From the NCBI RefSeq assembly GCF_037023735.1, contig NZ_CP146069.1:2831501-2895500 (forward strand): a DNA stretch of 64,000 nt, written 5' to 3'. This DNA comes from Roseovarius sp. S88. Its GTDB lineage: Bacteria > Pseudomonadota > Alphaproteobacteria > Rhodobacterales > Rhodobacteraceae. This document shows positions 17,434-25,825 of this stretch, one piece after another. A program made the translations under genes and the position numbers. Each line of letters begins with the position of its first letter. Position 1 is the stretch's first letter. The notes beneath the pieces were generated by a model. The model was not told the origin of the DNA, ran no database searches, and saw nothing but the letters and a program-made list of their open reading frames with translations.

Positions 17434-19937
17434 ATGCCAGTTGTCGTTGTTGAATCCCCCGCCAAGGCGAAGACGATCAACAAGTATCTGGGCACTGACT
17501 ATACCGTGTTGGCCTCTTACGGCCACGTGCGCGATCTACCGGCCAAGAACGGCTCTGTCGACCCAGACGACGGCTTTGCCATGACATGGGAAGTGGGCGC
17601 TGACAGCAAAAAACACATCAAGGCAATTGCGGATGCGTTGAAGGATGACAACGCGCTGATCCTGGCGACGGACCCCGACCGCGAAGGCGAAGCGATCAGC
17701 TGGCATCTCGAAGAAGCTTTGCGCAAACGCAAAGTCCTTAAGAAAGACACGCCCGTCAGCCGTGTTGTCTTTAATGCCATCACCAAGTCGGCTGTGACCG
17801 AAGCAATGGAAAACCCACGCGACGTGGATGCGCCTTTGGTCGAGGCGTATCTGGCGCGCCGTGCGCTCGACTATCTTGTGGGCTTCAATCTCAGCCCTGT
17901 GCTCTGGCGCAAACTTCCCGGTGCACGCAGCGCCGGACGCGTGCAATCTGTATGCCTGCGTCTGATCGTTGAGCGCGAGATGGAGATTGAGGCGTTCAAG
18001 GCACGAGAGTACTGGAGCGTGAAGGCGATCCTGAACACCCCGCGCGGTCAGGAGTTCGAAGCACGTCTGGTCAGCCTTGCTGGCAACAAGCTTGACAAGT
18101 ACGACCTTGAGAACGCGACCCAGGCGGAAATGGCCCAGCAGGCTGTTGAGAGCCGTGATCTCAAAGTCATGTCGGTTGAGGCCAAGCCAGCCAACCGCAA
18201 CCCATCCGCACCCTTCATGACCTCAACCCTGCAACAAGAGGCCAGCCGCAAATTCGGCATGGGCGCGCGGCAGACCATGAGTGCCGCGCAGCGTCTCTAT
18301 GAGGCGGGTCACATTACATATATGCGAACTGATGGTATCGACATGGCACCCGAGGCCGTGATGGCAGCACGCGATGCGATCAAGGACCGGTATGGTGCGG
18401 ATTACGTGCCCGAAAGCCCGCGCATGTACAAAAACAAGGCGAAGAACGCGCAAGAAGCGCATGAATGCATTCGCCCTACGGATATGAACCGGGATGCAGC
18501 AAGCCTGAAACTCACCGATGCGGATCAGCGCAAGCTTTATGATCTGATCTGGAAACGCACGCTGGCCTGTCAGATGGCTGGCGCGCGTCTAGAGCGCACC
18601 ATGGTGGAGATTGGCAGCGACGATGGCCAGGTTGGCCTGCGCGCCACGGGTCAGGTTGTTCTCTTTGACGGGTTCATGCGTGTCTATGAAGAAGGGCGCG
18701 ATGATCAGGTCGTGGATGAGGATGACAAGCGTCTGCCGCAAATGAGCCAGGGCGATGCCACACCCAAGCAGAGCGTCGCACCGGAACAGCATTTCACGCA
18801 ACCTCCCCCCGTTATACCGAGGCCACATTGGTCAAGCGGATGGAAGAGCTCGGCATTGGACGCCCCTCGACCTATGCCAGCGTTGTCACCACGATTCAGG
18901 ACCGCGAATATGTCCGTAAGGACAAGAACCGGCTGATCCCAGAAGACAAGGGACGGATCGTGACGATCTTCCTGCTGAACTTCTTCCGCAAATACGTGGG
19001 ATATGAATTCACCGCCAACCTCGAAGAAGAACTGGATGTCATCAGCGCCGGGAATGCGGACTACAAAGAGGTGCTCGCCACGTTCTGGCGTGATTTCTCG
19101 GCGGCCATTTCTGAAACCTCTGAATTGCGCATCACCGAGGTGCTCGACAAGCTGGACGAAGTTCTTGCTCCGCAACTCTATCCGCCACGCGAAGATGGCA
19201 AAGATCCGCGCGAATGTCCGCTGTGTGGCGAGGGAAGTCTGCATTTGAAGACATCCCGCACTGGTGGGTTTGTTGGATGCTCGCGGTACCCTGAGTGTCG
19301 CTTCACCCGTCCCATCGGCGGCGAAGGGGCCGAAGGCGGCGACCGCGTGCTTGGTGAAGATGCCGGAGATGAGATCAGCCTGCGCTCTGGCCGGTTTGGC
19401 CCCTATGTCCAGCGCGGAGAGCCCACCGAAGAGAACAAGAAGCCGCCACGCGCCAGCTTGCCTAAGGGGTGGAGCCAGGATGATATGGATCTCGAAAAGG
19501 CATTGATGCTTTTGAGCCTGCCGCGCGAGGTGGGGCCCCACCCCGAGGATGGCGAGATGATCGAAGCGGGGATTGGCCGCTACGGACCGTTTGTGAAACA
19601 TGGCCGATTGTACGCCAATCTCAAGGAGGCCGATGAGGTCTTTACGATTGGGATGAACCGTGCGGTTGAGGAGCTGGCCAAGAAAGCCGCGAGCCGAGGC
19701 AAGGGCCGCGGGGCGGCTGTCGCTCCTTTGAAAGAATTGGGCGAGCATCCTGATGAAGGGGGGCCAGTAAACGTCATGGATGGCCGTTATGGGCCATACG
19801 TTAAATGGAACAAGATCAACGCGACATTGCCCAAGGATGTAGAACCTGGGGATGTGACGCTTGAGATGGCTGTGGCTCTCGTTGCGGAAAAAGCCGCCAA
19901 GAAGGGCAAAGGCCGCGCGCGCAAGAAAGCGAGCTAG
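17434..19937 (+). CDS. topA: DNA topoisomerase I, with a one-base frameshift
   Basis: Relaxes negative supercoils by transient single-strand cleavage; normally essential. The frame starts MPVVVVESPAKAKTI after AAGGAG. It shows the TOPRIM domain with ATDPDREGEAISWH, the active-site tyrosine in AGHITYMRTDG, a Cys4 zinc module (CPLCGEG...GCSRYPEC) and three C-terminal FGPYV/YGPFV repeats. At the C-run 18805-18810 the frame breaks: EQHFTQPPP should continue RYTEATLVKRMEELGIGRPS, which needs seven C's where six are present. With the missing base the protein is about 834 residues, normal for this group. Loss of one base in a homopolymer suggests a consensus error. Confidence 0.92.
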
Positions 19938-20061
19938 AACGATACGCCACAAAGTATTTCGCGAAAGACTTGAGTCTCAGGTTTTCGCAAAACACCGGAC
20001 AACGCACAAGATTGTGCACACTCCGACTTTGTTTGACGCCTCAAGTTTGAATAGAGGCTAT

Positions 20062-20907
20062 TTAGTTGGACGCAAGGGTCAGGGCGCAGGCATCCGTCAC
20101 CAGCTCTGGCTGCGTCTTGCATAGTCCGCGCGCCACTTCGAATGCGGCCAGCACCTTGGGAATGTAGTCTCGTGTTTCCGCGAAAGGCGGCACACCTTTG
20201 TGCTTTTTGACCGCATTCTCGCCTGCGTTATACCCCGCGAGAGCCAGCACAGCGTCGCCGTCGAACTCTTTGAGCAACCAATCGAGATACGCCACCCCAC
20301 CCTTGATATTGTCGGCACTAACAAAACTGTCCGCGACGCCAAAGCGCTCTGCGGTGGCGGGCATCAACTGCATCACACCCTGTGCACCCGCATGGCTCTC
20401 TGCCGTAACCTTGCCGCCGGATTCCACTGCGATAACAGCCAGCACAAGGGCTGGCGAAACATTCGTGCCAATAGTGGCCTTTAGTATGTTCGCGCCTTCC
20501 ACCTCAGCGATCTTTTGCACGTGCTGCAACCTTGGGCCTTTCACGGTTGCACCATCTGGTCCCTTGCGAAGCGTATTCAAAGCGGTCCGCAGACGCGCCG
20601 TCGCTTCTTCGTCCTGCCCGGGCGGGACCTGTGTCCAGAACCAATCATAGGAGGCCTTGGCCGTTGGCACCGATGGCAACGCAGCGGTTTCACCGCCAGT
20701 CTTGCTTCCTTCGGCTTTCGGCTCGGGATTGAGATACGCATGGTACGCATCGGGATCGACTTGAACAGTGATCTTCCGGGTCTGCCCGGGCGCAGGCGCC
20801 TTCTCTCTTTTAAATGTAAATGTAGGGTAAGGCTCTGGATCAGCCGAAAATCCAGGGCTTGCGCACATCAAAGATGCGCAAATCGTCGAAACGGCGATGA
20901 ATCGCAT
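20062..20907 (-). CDS. Periplasmic lytic transglycosylase (SLT domain)
   Basis: Cleaves peptidoglycan glycan strands between MurNAc and GlcNAc. The 281-residue product has a signal peptide (MRFIAVSTICASLMCASPGFSA), a proline-rich spacer and a C-terminal SLT/LysG-like domain. That domain contains the catalytic glutamate in VIAVESGG, followed by HAGAQGVMQLMPATAERFGV and ALAGYNAGENAVKKHKGVPPFAETRDYIPKVL, all diagnostic. It is transcribed away from the flp pilin genes with about 360 bases between the starts. This suggests, but does not prove, that it opens the cell wall for the Tad pilus. Confidence 0.92.
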   Translation of the reverse strand: MRFIAVSTICASLMCASPGFSADPEPYPTFTFKREKAPAPGQTRKITVQVDPDAYHAYLNPEPKAEGSKTGGETAALPSVPTAKASYDWFWTQVPPGQDEEATARLRTALNTLRKGPDGATVKGPRLQHVQKIAEVEGANILKATIGTNVSPALVLAVIAVESGGKVTAESHAGAQGVMQLMPATAERFGVADSFVSADNIKGGVAYLDWLLKEFDGDAVLALAGYNAGENAVKKHKGVPPFAETRDYIPKVLAAFEVARGLCKTQPELVTDACALTLASN

Positions 20908-21266
20908 GGTATATCCTGCTCTGCCTCGTTGTGTTTTTTAGCCAGTATGGCACTAATCGCAGGTCCGCGCCAGCATTGTGCAAAATCCGGCAACAACAGA
21001 AGTGGCTAAAATCCGCCGAAAAGCAGCGGGAGCCAAAAAAGATTCAACAATATGTATTTTTTTATCTTTTATTTTCAGCACCTTAATAAAACCAATACGA
21101 AAAAAGTTTACGAATGCGAAAATGGCTTTAATGCCGCCCAAATCTTGCCGGAATTGGAGAGGTATAACCATCTCATGCCGCAACGGTAGAGCGCTCAAGC
21201 AGATTGGGTACGCTGACCAAGAGCGGTTGTAACCTGAGTAAATCTGATCCTTTGGAGGGACCAACC
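20908..21266. other. Divergent control region between the transglycosylase and flp1
   Basis: No convincing gene. It is notably A/T-rich at about 21036-21115, has a GANTC site (GATTC at 21041-21045) and ends with the strong ribosome-binding site GGAGGGA before flp1. The GANTC site would allow CcrM/GcrA control of pilin synthesis, as known for pilus genes in Caulobacter; this is inference. Confidence 0.5.
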
Positions 21267-21470
21267 ATGATCAAGTTCATCAAAAAATTCCGCAAGGAAG
21301 ACGAAGGCGCCGTAACAGTTGACTGGGTCGTTCTGACCGCTGCAGTTGTTGGCCTTGGCGTTGCAGGCGTAACCGCCGTTCAAGGTGGTGTTGACGGCCT
21401 GGCACAAAACATCAGCACAGGTGTTTCCAGCCAGCAAGTTGGCAACGCAGCTCAAGGTTCGGGCGGCTAA
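21267..21470 (+). CDS. flp1: Flp-type major pilin 1
   Basis: A 67-residue prepilin of the type IVb/Flp class, the subunit of the Tad adhesion pilus. It has a short basic leader (MIKFIKKFRKEDEGA) and then the hydrophobic assembly helix VTVDWVVLTAAVVGLGVAGV. The canonical glycine-glutamate processing site is not exactly present; the nearest cleavage point by family pattern is around EDEGAVTVDW, with the processed pilin probably starting at or near A/V. GGAGGGA precedes the ATG. It is nearly identical to the next gene from residue 11 onward and is followed by a strong terminator, so it is probably the most abundantly expressed unit. Confidence 0.9.
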   Translation: MIKFIKKFRKEDEGAVTVDWVVLTAAVVGLGVAGVTAVQGGVDGLAQNISTGVSSQQVGNAAQGSGG

Positions 21471-21490
21471 GCCATCCTCTGACCTTTCGA

Positions 21491-21531
21491 AATGGCCGTG
21501 GACTTCCAAGTCTGCGGCCATTTTCTTTTTC
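21491..21531 (+). terminator. Rho-independent terminator after flp1
   Basis: AATGGCCGTGGACTT-CC-AAGTCTGCGGCCATT forms a long stem with a two-base loop (one G-T type mismatch), followed by TTCTTTTT. A near copy with compensating changes follows flp2, so the unit was duplicated with its terminator. Confidence 0.88.
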
Positions 21532-21640
21532 TCGTAAACAGTTTGGTTCCCGCGCTTCACAAAATTTCACCTGTGATGCCCTATTTGAGCCAAATTCAGC
21601 TGGCCAAAATCACGCATTCATCAAGTGTGTGAGAAAAGCT

Positions 21641-21844
21641 ATGAAAAACTTTATCAAATCTTTCCGGCGTGAAGACGAAGGCGCCGTAACAGTTGACTGG
21701 GTCGTTCTGACCGCTGCAGTTGTTGGCCTTGGTGTTGCAGGCGTCGTCGCCGTTCAAGGTGGTGTTGACGGCCTGGCACAAAACATCAGCACAGGTGTTT
21801 CCAGCCAGCAAGTTGGCAACGCAGCTCAAGGCTCGGGCGGCTAA
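21641..21844 (+). CDS. flp2: Flp-type pilin 2 (near-identical paralogue)
   Basis: A 67-residue pilin beginning MKNFIKSFRREDEGA. From residue 11 it differs from flp1 only at TAVQ versus VAVQ, and the nucleotide sequence is almost identical through the stop and the following GCCATCCTCTGACCT. The start-to-start distance from flp1 is 374 bases. The ATG at 21641 is chosen over the GTG at 21629 by analogy with flp1. The recent duplication or gene conversion keeps two copies of the main pilin, which may raise dosage or allow separate control. Confidence 0.88.
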   Translation: MKNFIKSFRREDEGAVTVDWVVLTAAVVGLGVAGVVAVQGGVDGLAQNISTGVSSQQVGNAAQGSGG

Positions 21845-21867
21845 GCCATCCTCTGACCTGTCAATTC

Positions 21868-21904
21868 GGCCGCGGACCTCCAAGTCCGCGGCCATTTTCT
21901 TTTC
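21868..21904 (+). terminator. Rho-independent terminator after flp2
   Basis: GGCCGCGGACCT-CC-AAGTCCGCGGCC followed by ATTTTCTTTT. It is the counterpart of the flp1 terminator, and compensatory changes in the stem keep the pairing, which supports function. Confidence 0.88.
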
Positions 21905-22012
21905 CATCAACAGTTAATTTCCGGGCGTTCACAAAATCTTTCTCGTAGCGCCGCATTTGAGCCACATTCCAAAAGCAAATTCCGTTTAATCATTAAGTGT
22001 GTGAGTGAAGCG

Positions 22013-22213
22013 ATGAGAAACTTTTTTAAATCCTTTCGGGACCGCGAAGACGGCGCCGTTACGGTTGACTGGGTTGTTCTGACAGCGGCCATCATCGCTG
22101 TCGCCATCGGTGCAATCGACACGGTTGGCGCAGCAACCAACAGCGTGGCAGACAACGTTGCAACCGGCATGACCTCGATTCAGGTTGGGACCGGTGGAGG
22201 ATCGGGCGGCTAA
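22013..22213 (+). CDS. flp3: Flp-type pilin 3 (diverged paralogue)
   Basis: A 66-residue pilin starting MRNFFKSFRDREDGAVTVDW. The leader and the core VTVDWVVLTAA are shared with flp1 and flp2, but the rest of the helix (IIAVAIGAIDTVGAATNSVADNVATGM) differs and the C-terminus is glycine-rich. The start-to-start spacing is 372 bases from flp2, and the leader TCATTAAGTGTGTGAG is shared with flp2, so it came from the same tandem duplication and then diverged. It may be a minor pilin or a pilin for a different surface. The ATG at 22013 is favoured over a GTG 12 bases upstream. Confidence 0.85.
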   Translation: MRNFFKSFRDREDGAVTVDWVVLTAAIIAVAIGAIDTVGAATNSVADNVATGMTSIQVGTGGGSGG

Positions 22214-22260
22214 GCGAAGCCACCACTTTGGCGTTAACGCCATCGATTCAAGTTTTCAGC

Positions 22261-22294
22261 AAGCCCGGGCCGTCCTGGGCTTTCCTGTTTTTTT
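22261..22294 (+). terminator. Rho-independent terminator after flp3
   Basis: AAGCCCGGG-CCGT-CCTGGGCTT (one mismatch) followed by TCCTGTTTTTTT, about 48 bases after the flp3 stop. It separates the pilin genes from cpaB. Confidence 0.82.
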
Positions 22295-22428
22295 ACATAA
22301 ATGCCGTACTTCTATTTCTTGAAACTGCCTCTGGCCTAACATTTTTAGACCACAATGTGGGGGCAAGGAGAGGAAGAAAATAAATGCGTTCGCCATTGAC
22401 GAACGAGCAGTGATCGAAAGGAAAAGCC

Positions 22429-23277
22429 ATGCGAGTGGTTTTCGGACTTGTACTTATTCTCGGCCTGGGTCTCGCCGGTTTCGCCGTCTACATGGCAAAA
22501 AACTACATTCAAGGGTATCAGGCTCAACTGGAGCAGGAACGCGCGAACCGCGCGCCGACATTTGACACCGTGGAAGTTTACGTTGCCAAACAGAAACTGG
22601 AATACGGTCAACGCCTGATGAAGGACAATGTACAACTTGTTTCTTACCCTGCCAGCGCGCTGCCTGAGGGAACATTTACGACCATGGAGGCGCTTTTCCC
22701 CGAGGGAGAAGATGAACCACGCACCGTACTAAGGTCGATTGAGCCGAAAGAGGCGTTGCTGAAGGTGAAGTTGACAGGCCCTGGCGAAGATGCGGGGATC
22801 ACGTCTCAACTCGAAAAAGGTATGCGCGCCTTCGCAATCAAGGTGGACGTGTCTAGCGGTGTATCCGGCTTCTTGCGCCCAGGTGACCGCGTCGATGTCT
22901 ACTGGACAGGCCGCGCACCCGGATCACGGGCAAGTTTCACGCAGCTGATTGAAACTGGCGTTCGCATCGTGGCGGTTGACCAGGTCGCCAATGTGGACCG
23001 GACCGAAGCGATCATCGCGCGCACAGTAACAGTGTCGATCAAACCGCAGCAGGTCGCCGCCCTGGCGCAGGCGCAATCTTCTGGCCGTTTGTCTCTGTCT
23101 CTTGTCGGAGCGGAAGACGACTCCACGGCCGATGCAATCCAGGTTGACCAACGCAGCCTGTTGGGCATCGTTGAAGCGGCGCCTCGTGTCGAAGCACCAG
23201 CCGAAGAGATCTGCACCATCAAAACGCGCCGTGGCGGTGAAGTGATCACGACACCGATCCCATGCGCGACAAACTGA
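22429..23277 (+). CDS. cpaB: Flp pilus assembly protein CpaB (RcpC)
   Basis: A periplasmic protein of the Tad secretion machinery that supports the secretin. The 282 residues start with a membrane anchor or uncleaved signal (MRVVFGLVLILGLGLAGFAVYMAK). A SAF/AFP-like domain follows (YVAKQKLEYGQRLMKDNVQLVSYP, about residues 45-120) and then the conserved RcpC module (MRAFAIKVDVSSGVSGFLRPGDRVDVYWTG, residues 127-155). A ribosome-binding site GAAAGG precedes the ATG. It is followed by its own terminator, so it may be a separate transcript from cpaC. Confidence 0.93.
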   Translation: MRVVFGLVLILGLGLAGFAVYMAKNYIQGYQAQLEQERANRAPTFDTVEVYVAKQKLEYGQRLMKDNVQLVSYPASALPEGTFTTMEALFPEGEDEPRTVLRSIEPKEALLKVKLTGPGEDAGITSQLEKGMRAFAIKVDVSSGVSGFLRPGDRVDVYWTGRAPGSRASFTQLIETGVRIVAVDQVANVDRTEAIIARTVTVSIKPQQVAALAQAQSSGRLSLSLVGAEDDSTADAIQVDQRSLLGIVEAAPRVEAPAEEICTIKTRRGGEVITTPIPCATN

Positions 23278-23327
23278 TCGGTTCGCTTTAAACGCGAACG
23301 CGGAACATAAACCACAACATCTTGTGT

Positions 23328-23362
23328 GAAAGAGGCGCTCAGACCACTGGGCGCCTCTTTTC
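23328..23362 (+). terminator. Rho-independent terminator after cpaB
   Basis: AAAGAGGCGC and GCGCCTCTTTT pair across a 12-base loop, with a short T-tail. It lies about 50 bases after cpaB and 150 before cpaC, which implies a new promoter for the downstream genes. Confidence 0.85.
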
Positions 23363-23507
23363 CATGTGCTGACTGTCCCCCGAAAACCACGGTAGCTGCG
23401 AAATAAAAACCGTTGATTCTTGCAATAAATTCCGAATTGCCGCACTGTCCGATCATACGCGGGCAACAAGACCCGTTTCCAGAGGCGTGATCGAAAGGGC
23501 AGGTCAC

Positions 23508-24911
23508 ATGAAATATCTACGCTTATTGCAAGCGGCCCTCTTGGGCTGTGCTGTGGTGTTTGCCATGGTGCCAGGAGTTGCCGTTTCTGAAACAGTTACG
23601 GTTGTGCGTAAAGGCACCAACCAAAACCTCAAAATCGATATGAACCGCGCTGTGGTTGTCGAAAGCGAGGTCCCCTTCGCGGAACTGAGCATCGCCAACC
23701 CGGCGATCGCTGACTTTTCCACATTGTCAGATCGGACGGTTTATCTTCTGGGTAAGACTCCAGGCCGGACAACCCTGACATTGTTGGACGCAACCGGCCG
23801 CTTGATCACGAATGTCGAGGTTCATGTGAGCCCCGACGTCGCGGAGTTCAAAGAGCGGTTGCAGCAAATCCTTCCTGGCGAACGCATCGAAGTGCGCACA
23901 GCCAATGATGGCATTGTTCTGTCTGGTGTTGTGTCCAGCACAGCGCGCATGGATCGTGCACTCTCACTGGCGCAACGCTACGCACCGGATCGGGTATCAA
24001 ACCTGATGTCCGTGGCTGGCAGCCAGCAGGTTATGCTGAAAGTGCGCTTTGCAGAGATGCAGCGTTCTATTTCTAAAGGCCTAAACGGATCGGTGCTACT
24101 TGGGAACAGTGACTTTTCTGCAGCAACAGGAACGTTCCTTCTCCCAGAGAATGCGGGGCTTGCCCCTGGAGATCCGCTTACTCTCGCTGAGGGCAGCTTA
24201 GGTGGTCTCGGTATTGGCTTCGATATCGGATCAGTCGCATTCGACGTCCTTCTTGAAGCACTTGAAAACAAAGGACTTGTTCGCACACTTGCGGAACCCA
24301 ACCTGACAACCTTGTCTGGTCAAGAAGCATATTTCTTGGCAGGTGGCGAGATTCCTATTCCGGTACAGGATGAAGATGGCGTGACCATTGAGTTTCGTCC
24401 CTTTGGTGTCGAGCTGAACTTTACGCCGCGGGTGGTCGACGAGGGGCTTATAAACCTCGAACTGGCGACAGCCGTTTCTTCCCTCGATCCGACCAACGGG
24501 ATCTTGGCAGCAGGCTTTGACATCGACGCCTTCTCTCGTCGCGAAGCGAGCACAACAGTTGTCATGCGCGACGGTGAAAGCTTTGCGATCGCCGGTCTAC
24601 TCCAAGACGATTTTAGCGACTCAAATGCGCAAATACCTTGGTTGGGCGATATTCCAGTCCTGGGCACTCTTTTCCGCAGCACGAGTTATCAGCGAAATCA
24701 ATCCGAGTTGGTGATCATTATTTCCGCGCATCTCGTCTCTCCGACCAAGGGTGACGCGTTTATCTTGCCAACTGATCGCGTGAAACTTCCGACCGAAAAG
24801 GATCTCTTCCTGAATGGTCGCGTTGCGATCAACCCGGGCGAACGGAACAGTGGCGCAGGCGAAGTGGCGCAGCAGGACTTTAACGGGTCCTACGGATACG
24901 TGATGGATTAA
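23508..24911 (+). CDS. cpaC: Tad pilus secretin CpaC (RcpA)
   Basis: Forms the outer-membrane channel through which the Flp pilus emerges. The 467-residue precursor has a signal peptide (MKYLRLLQAALLGCAVVFAMVPGVAVS), an N-terminal BON/pilus-domain region (residues 30-160, including VVESEVPFAELSIANPAIADF), and a C-terminal secretin domain (about residues 235-415). The latter shows LVRTLAEPNLTTLSGQEAYFLAGGEIPIPV and PWLGDIPVLGTLFRSTSYQRNQSELVIIIS, the classic secretin end. The ATG at 23508 gives the signal sequence. It is followed after 13 bases by the OmpA-domain lipoprotein. Confidence 0.95.
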   Translation: MKYLRLLQAALLGCAVVFAMVPGVAVSETVTVVRKGTNQNLKIDMNRAVVVESEVPFAELSIANPAIADFSTLSDRTVYLLGKTPGRTTLTLLDATGRLITNVEVHVSPDVAEFKERLQQILPGERIEVRTANDGIVLSGVVSSTARMDRALSLAQRYAPDRVSNLMSVAGSQQVMLKVRFAEMQRSISKGLNGSVLLGNSDFSAATGTFLLPENAGLAPGDPLTLAEGSLGGLGIGFDIGSVAFDVLLEALENKGLVRTLAEPNLTTLSGQEAYFLAGGEIPIPVQDEDGVTIEFRPFGVELNFTPRVVDEGLINLELATAVSSLDPTNGILAAGFDIDAFSRREASTTVVMRDGESFAIAGLLQDDFSDSNAQIPWLGDIPVLGTLFRSTSYQRNQSELVIIISAHLVSPTKGDAFILPTDRVKLPTEKDLFLNGRVAINPGERNSGAGEVAQQDFNGSYGYVMD

Positions 24912-24924
24912 GGAGGGCAGCACT

Positions 24925-25587
24925 ATGAAATATCTTCTTCTCGCTGCATCGGTACTGGCTTTGACGGCATGTTCCAAACAAGGCCAAGTCTATCGGTCCT
25001 ATTTTGGTGAAGCCGGCAACCTGATCAATGGTGGTGACTTTGGTAACTCAACCGCGCACAATGCGGCTGTGAACCAGGGCAATCGCAACTTTGTCATCGA
25101 CTTGACGAACAAGTTTGCAAGCGACGTGCCCAGCACGGTAACATTTGCCTTTGACTCGGCCCGTCTGGATGCCAATGCCCAGCAAGTTCTGCGCAAGCAG
25201 GCAACCTGGATCAGGCAGTTCCCAGAAGTCCGGTTCCGCGTCTATGGGCACACCGACCTTGTTGGCTCACCTGGTTACAACAAAAACCTGGGCCAACGTC
25301 GCGCCAACGCCGCTGTAAACTTCTTGGTGTCTCAGGGCATCAGCCGCAGTCGGCTTGAGGCCGTTGCCTCATTTGGCGAAACCCAGCCACTGGTTGTGAC
25401 GCAAGGCCGCGAGCGCAAAAACCGCCGCACCGTCACCGAGGTGTCCGGGTTTGTCGAGTCGCATCCAGCCGTCATCGATGGCAAATATGCCCAGGTTATT
25501 CAGCGTGAATACCTGATCAGCGGCAAACCCGCATCGGATCTGATCCTTGTCACAGAGGGCGCAACCCTCACAGGTGATGGCGAATAA
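24925..25587 (+). CDS. OmpA-domain lipoprotein of the Tad locus
   Basis: A 220-residue lipoprotein (signal MKYLLLAASVLALTACSKQG, lipobox LTAC). The OmpA-like peptidoglycan-binding domain spans about residues 70-175 and includes TFAFDSARLDANAQQVLRKQ, VRFRVYGHTDLVGSPGYNKNLGQRRANAAVNFL and GERKNRRTV-type sequence near the end. It occupies the position between cpaC and cpaE where cpaD (RcpB) lies in many tad loci. It may take over anchoring of the secretin to the cell wall. The start is supported by AGGAGGG just upstream. A terminator follows. Confidence 0.9.
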   Translation: MKYLLLAASVLALTACSKQGQVYRSYFGEAGNLINGGDFGNSTAHNAAVNQGNRNFVIDLTNKFASDVPSTVTFAFDSARLDANAQQVLRKQATWIRQFPEVRFRVYGHTDLVGSPGYNKNLGQRRANAAVNFLVSQGISRSRLEAVASFGETQPLVVTQGRERKNRRTVTEVSGFVESHPAVIDGKYAQVIQREYLISGKPASDLILVTEGATLTGDGE

Positions 25588-25627
25588 TTAGGGAATTCTC
25601 CCTGTCCGGCGCAAGCCGGGCCACCTG

Positions 25628-25656
25628 AAACCCGCCTCTCCGGCGGGTTTTTTTGT
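25628..25656 (+). terminator. Rho-independent terminator after the OmpA lipoprotein gene
   Basis: AAACCCGCC-TCTCC-GGCGGGTTT followed by TTTTG, about 40 bases after the stop. It is strong and canonical. cpaE must then be driven from the next 170 bases. Confidence 0.9.
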
Positions 25657-25825
25657 CGCTTTATACCGCACAATTACGGTTTTTTGGCCTAAATGTCGCC
25701 CAGATTATTTGACAGTTTCACCCTGTCCGGAGTGCGGGGTGTCTCTACAAATTCACACTTCCGGTCAGAATAACAATGGTTTCGGCGGACCATACGCCGC
25801 GGCAAAGTTACGGGACCGAACTGAG

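Noticed and set aside
18800..18815. Programmed frameshifting in topA
   Set aside because: No stimulatory structure or conserved recoding in TopA is known to me, and loss of one base in a C-run is simpler; kept only as an alternative.
20978..21232. Possible 84-residue gene upstream of flp1
   Set aside because: Lies in the A/T-rich divergent control region, has no ribosome-binding site worth the name and no recognisable motif; a promoter region explains it better.
25709..25825. Longer N-terminus for CpaE from a TTG
   Set aside because: Rare start codon, no good ribosome-binding site, and the added residues do not look like a CpaE domain.
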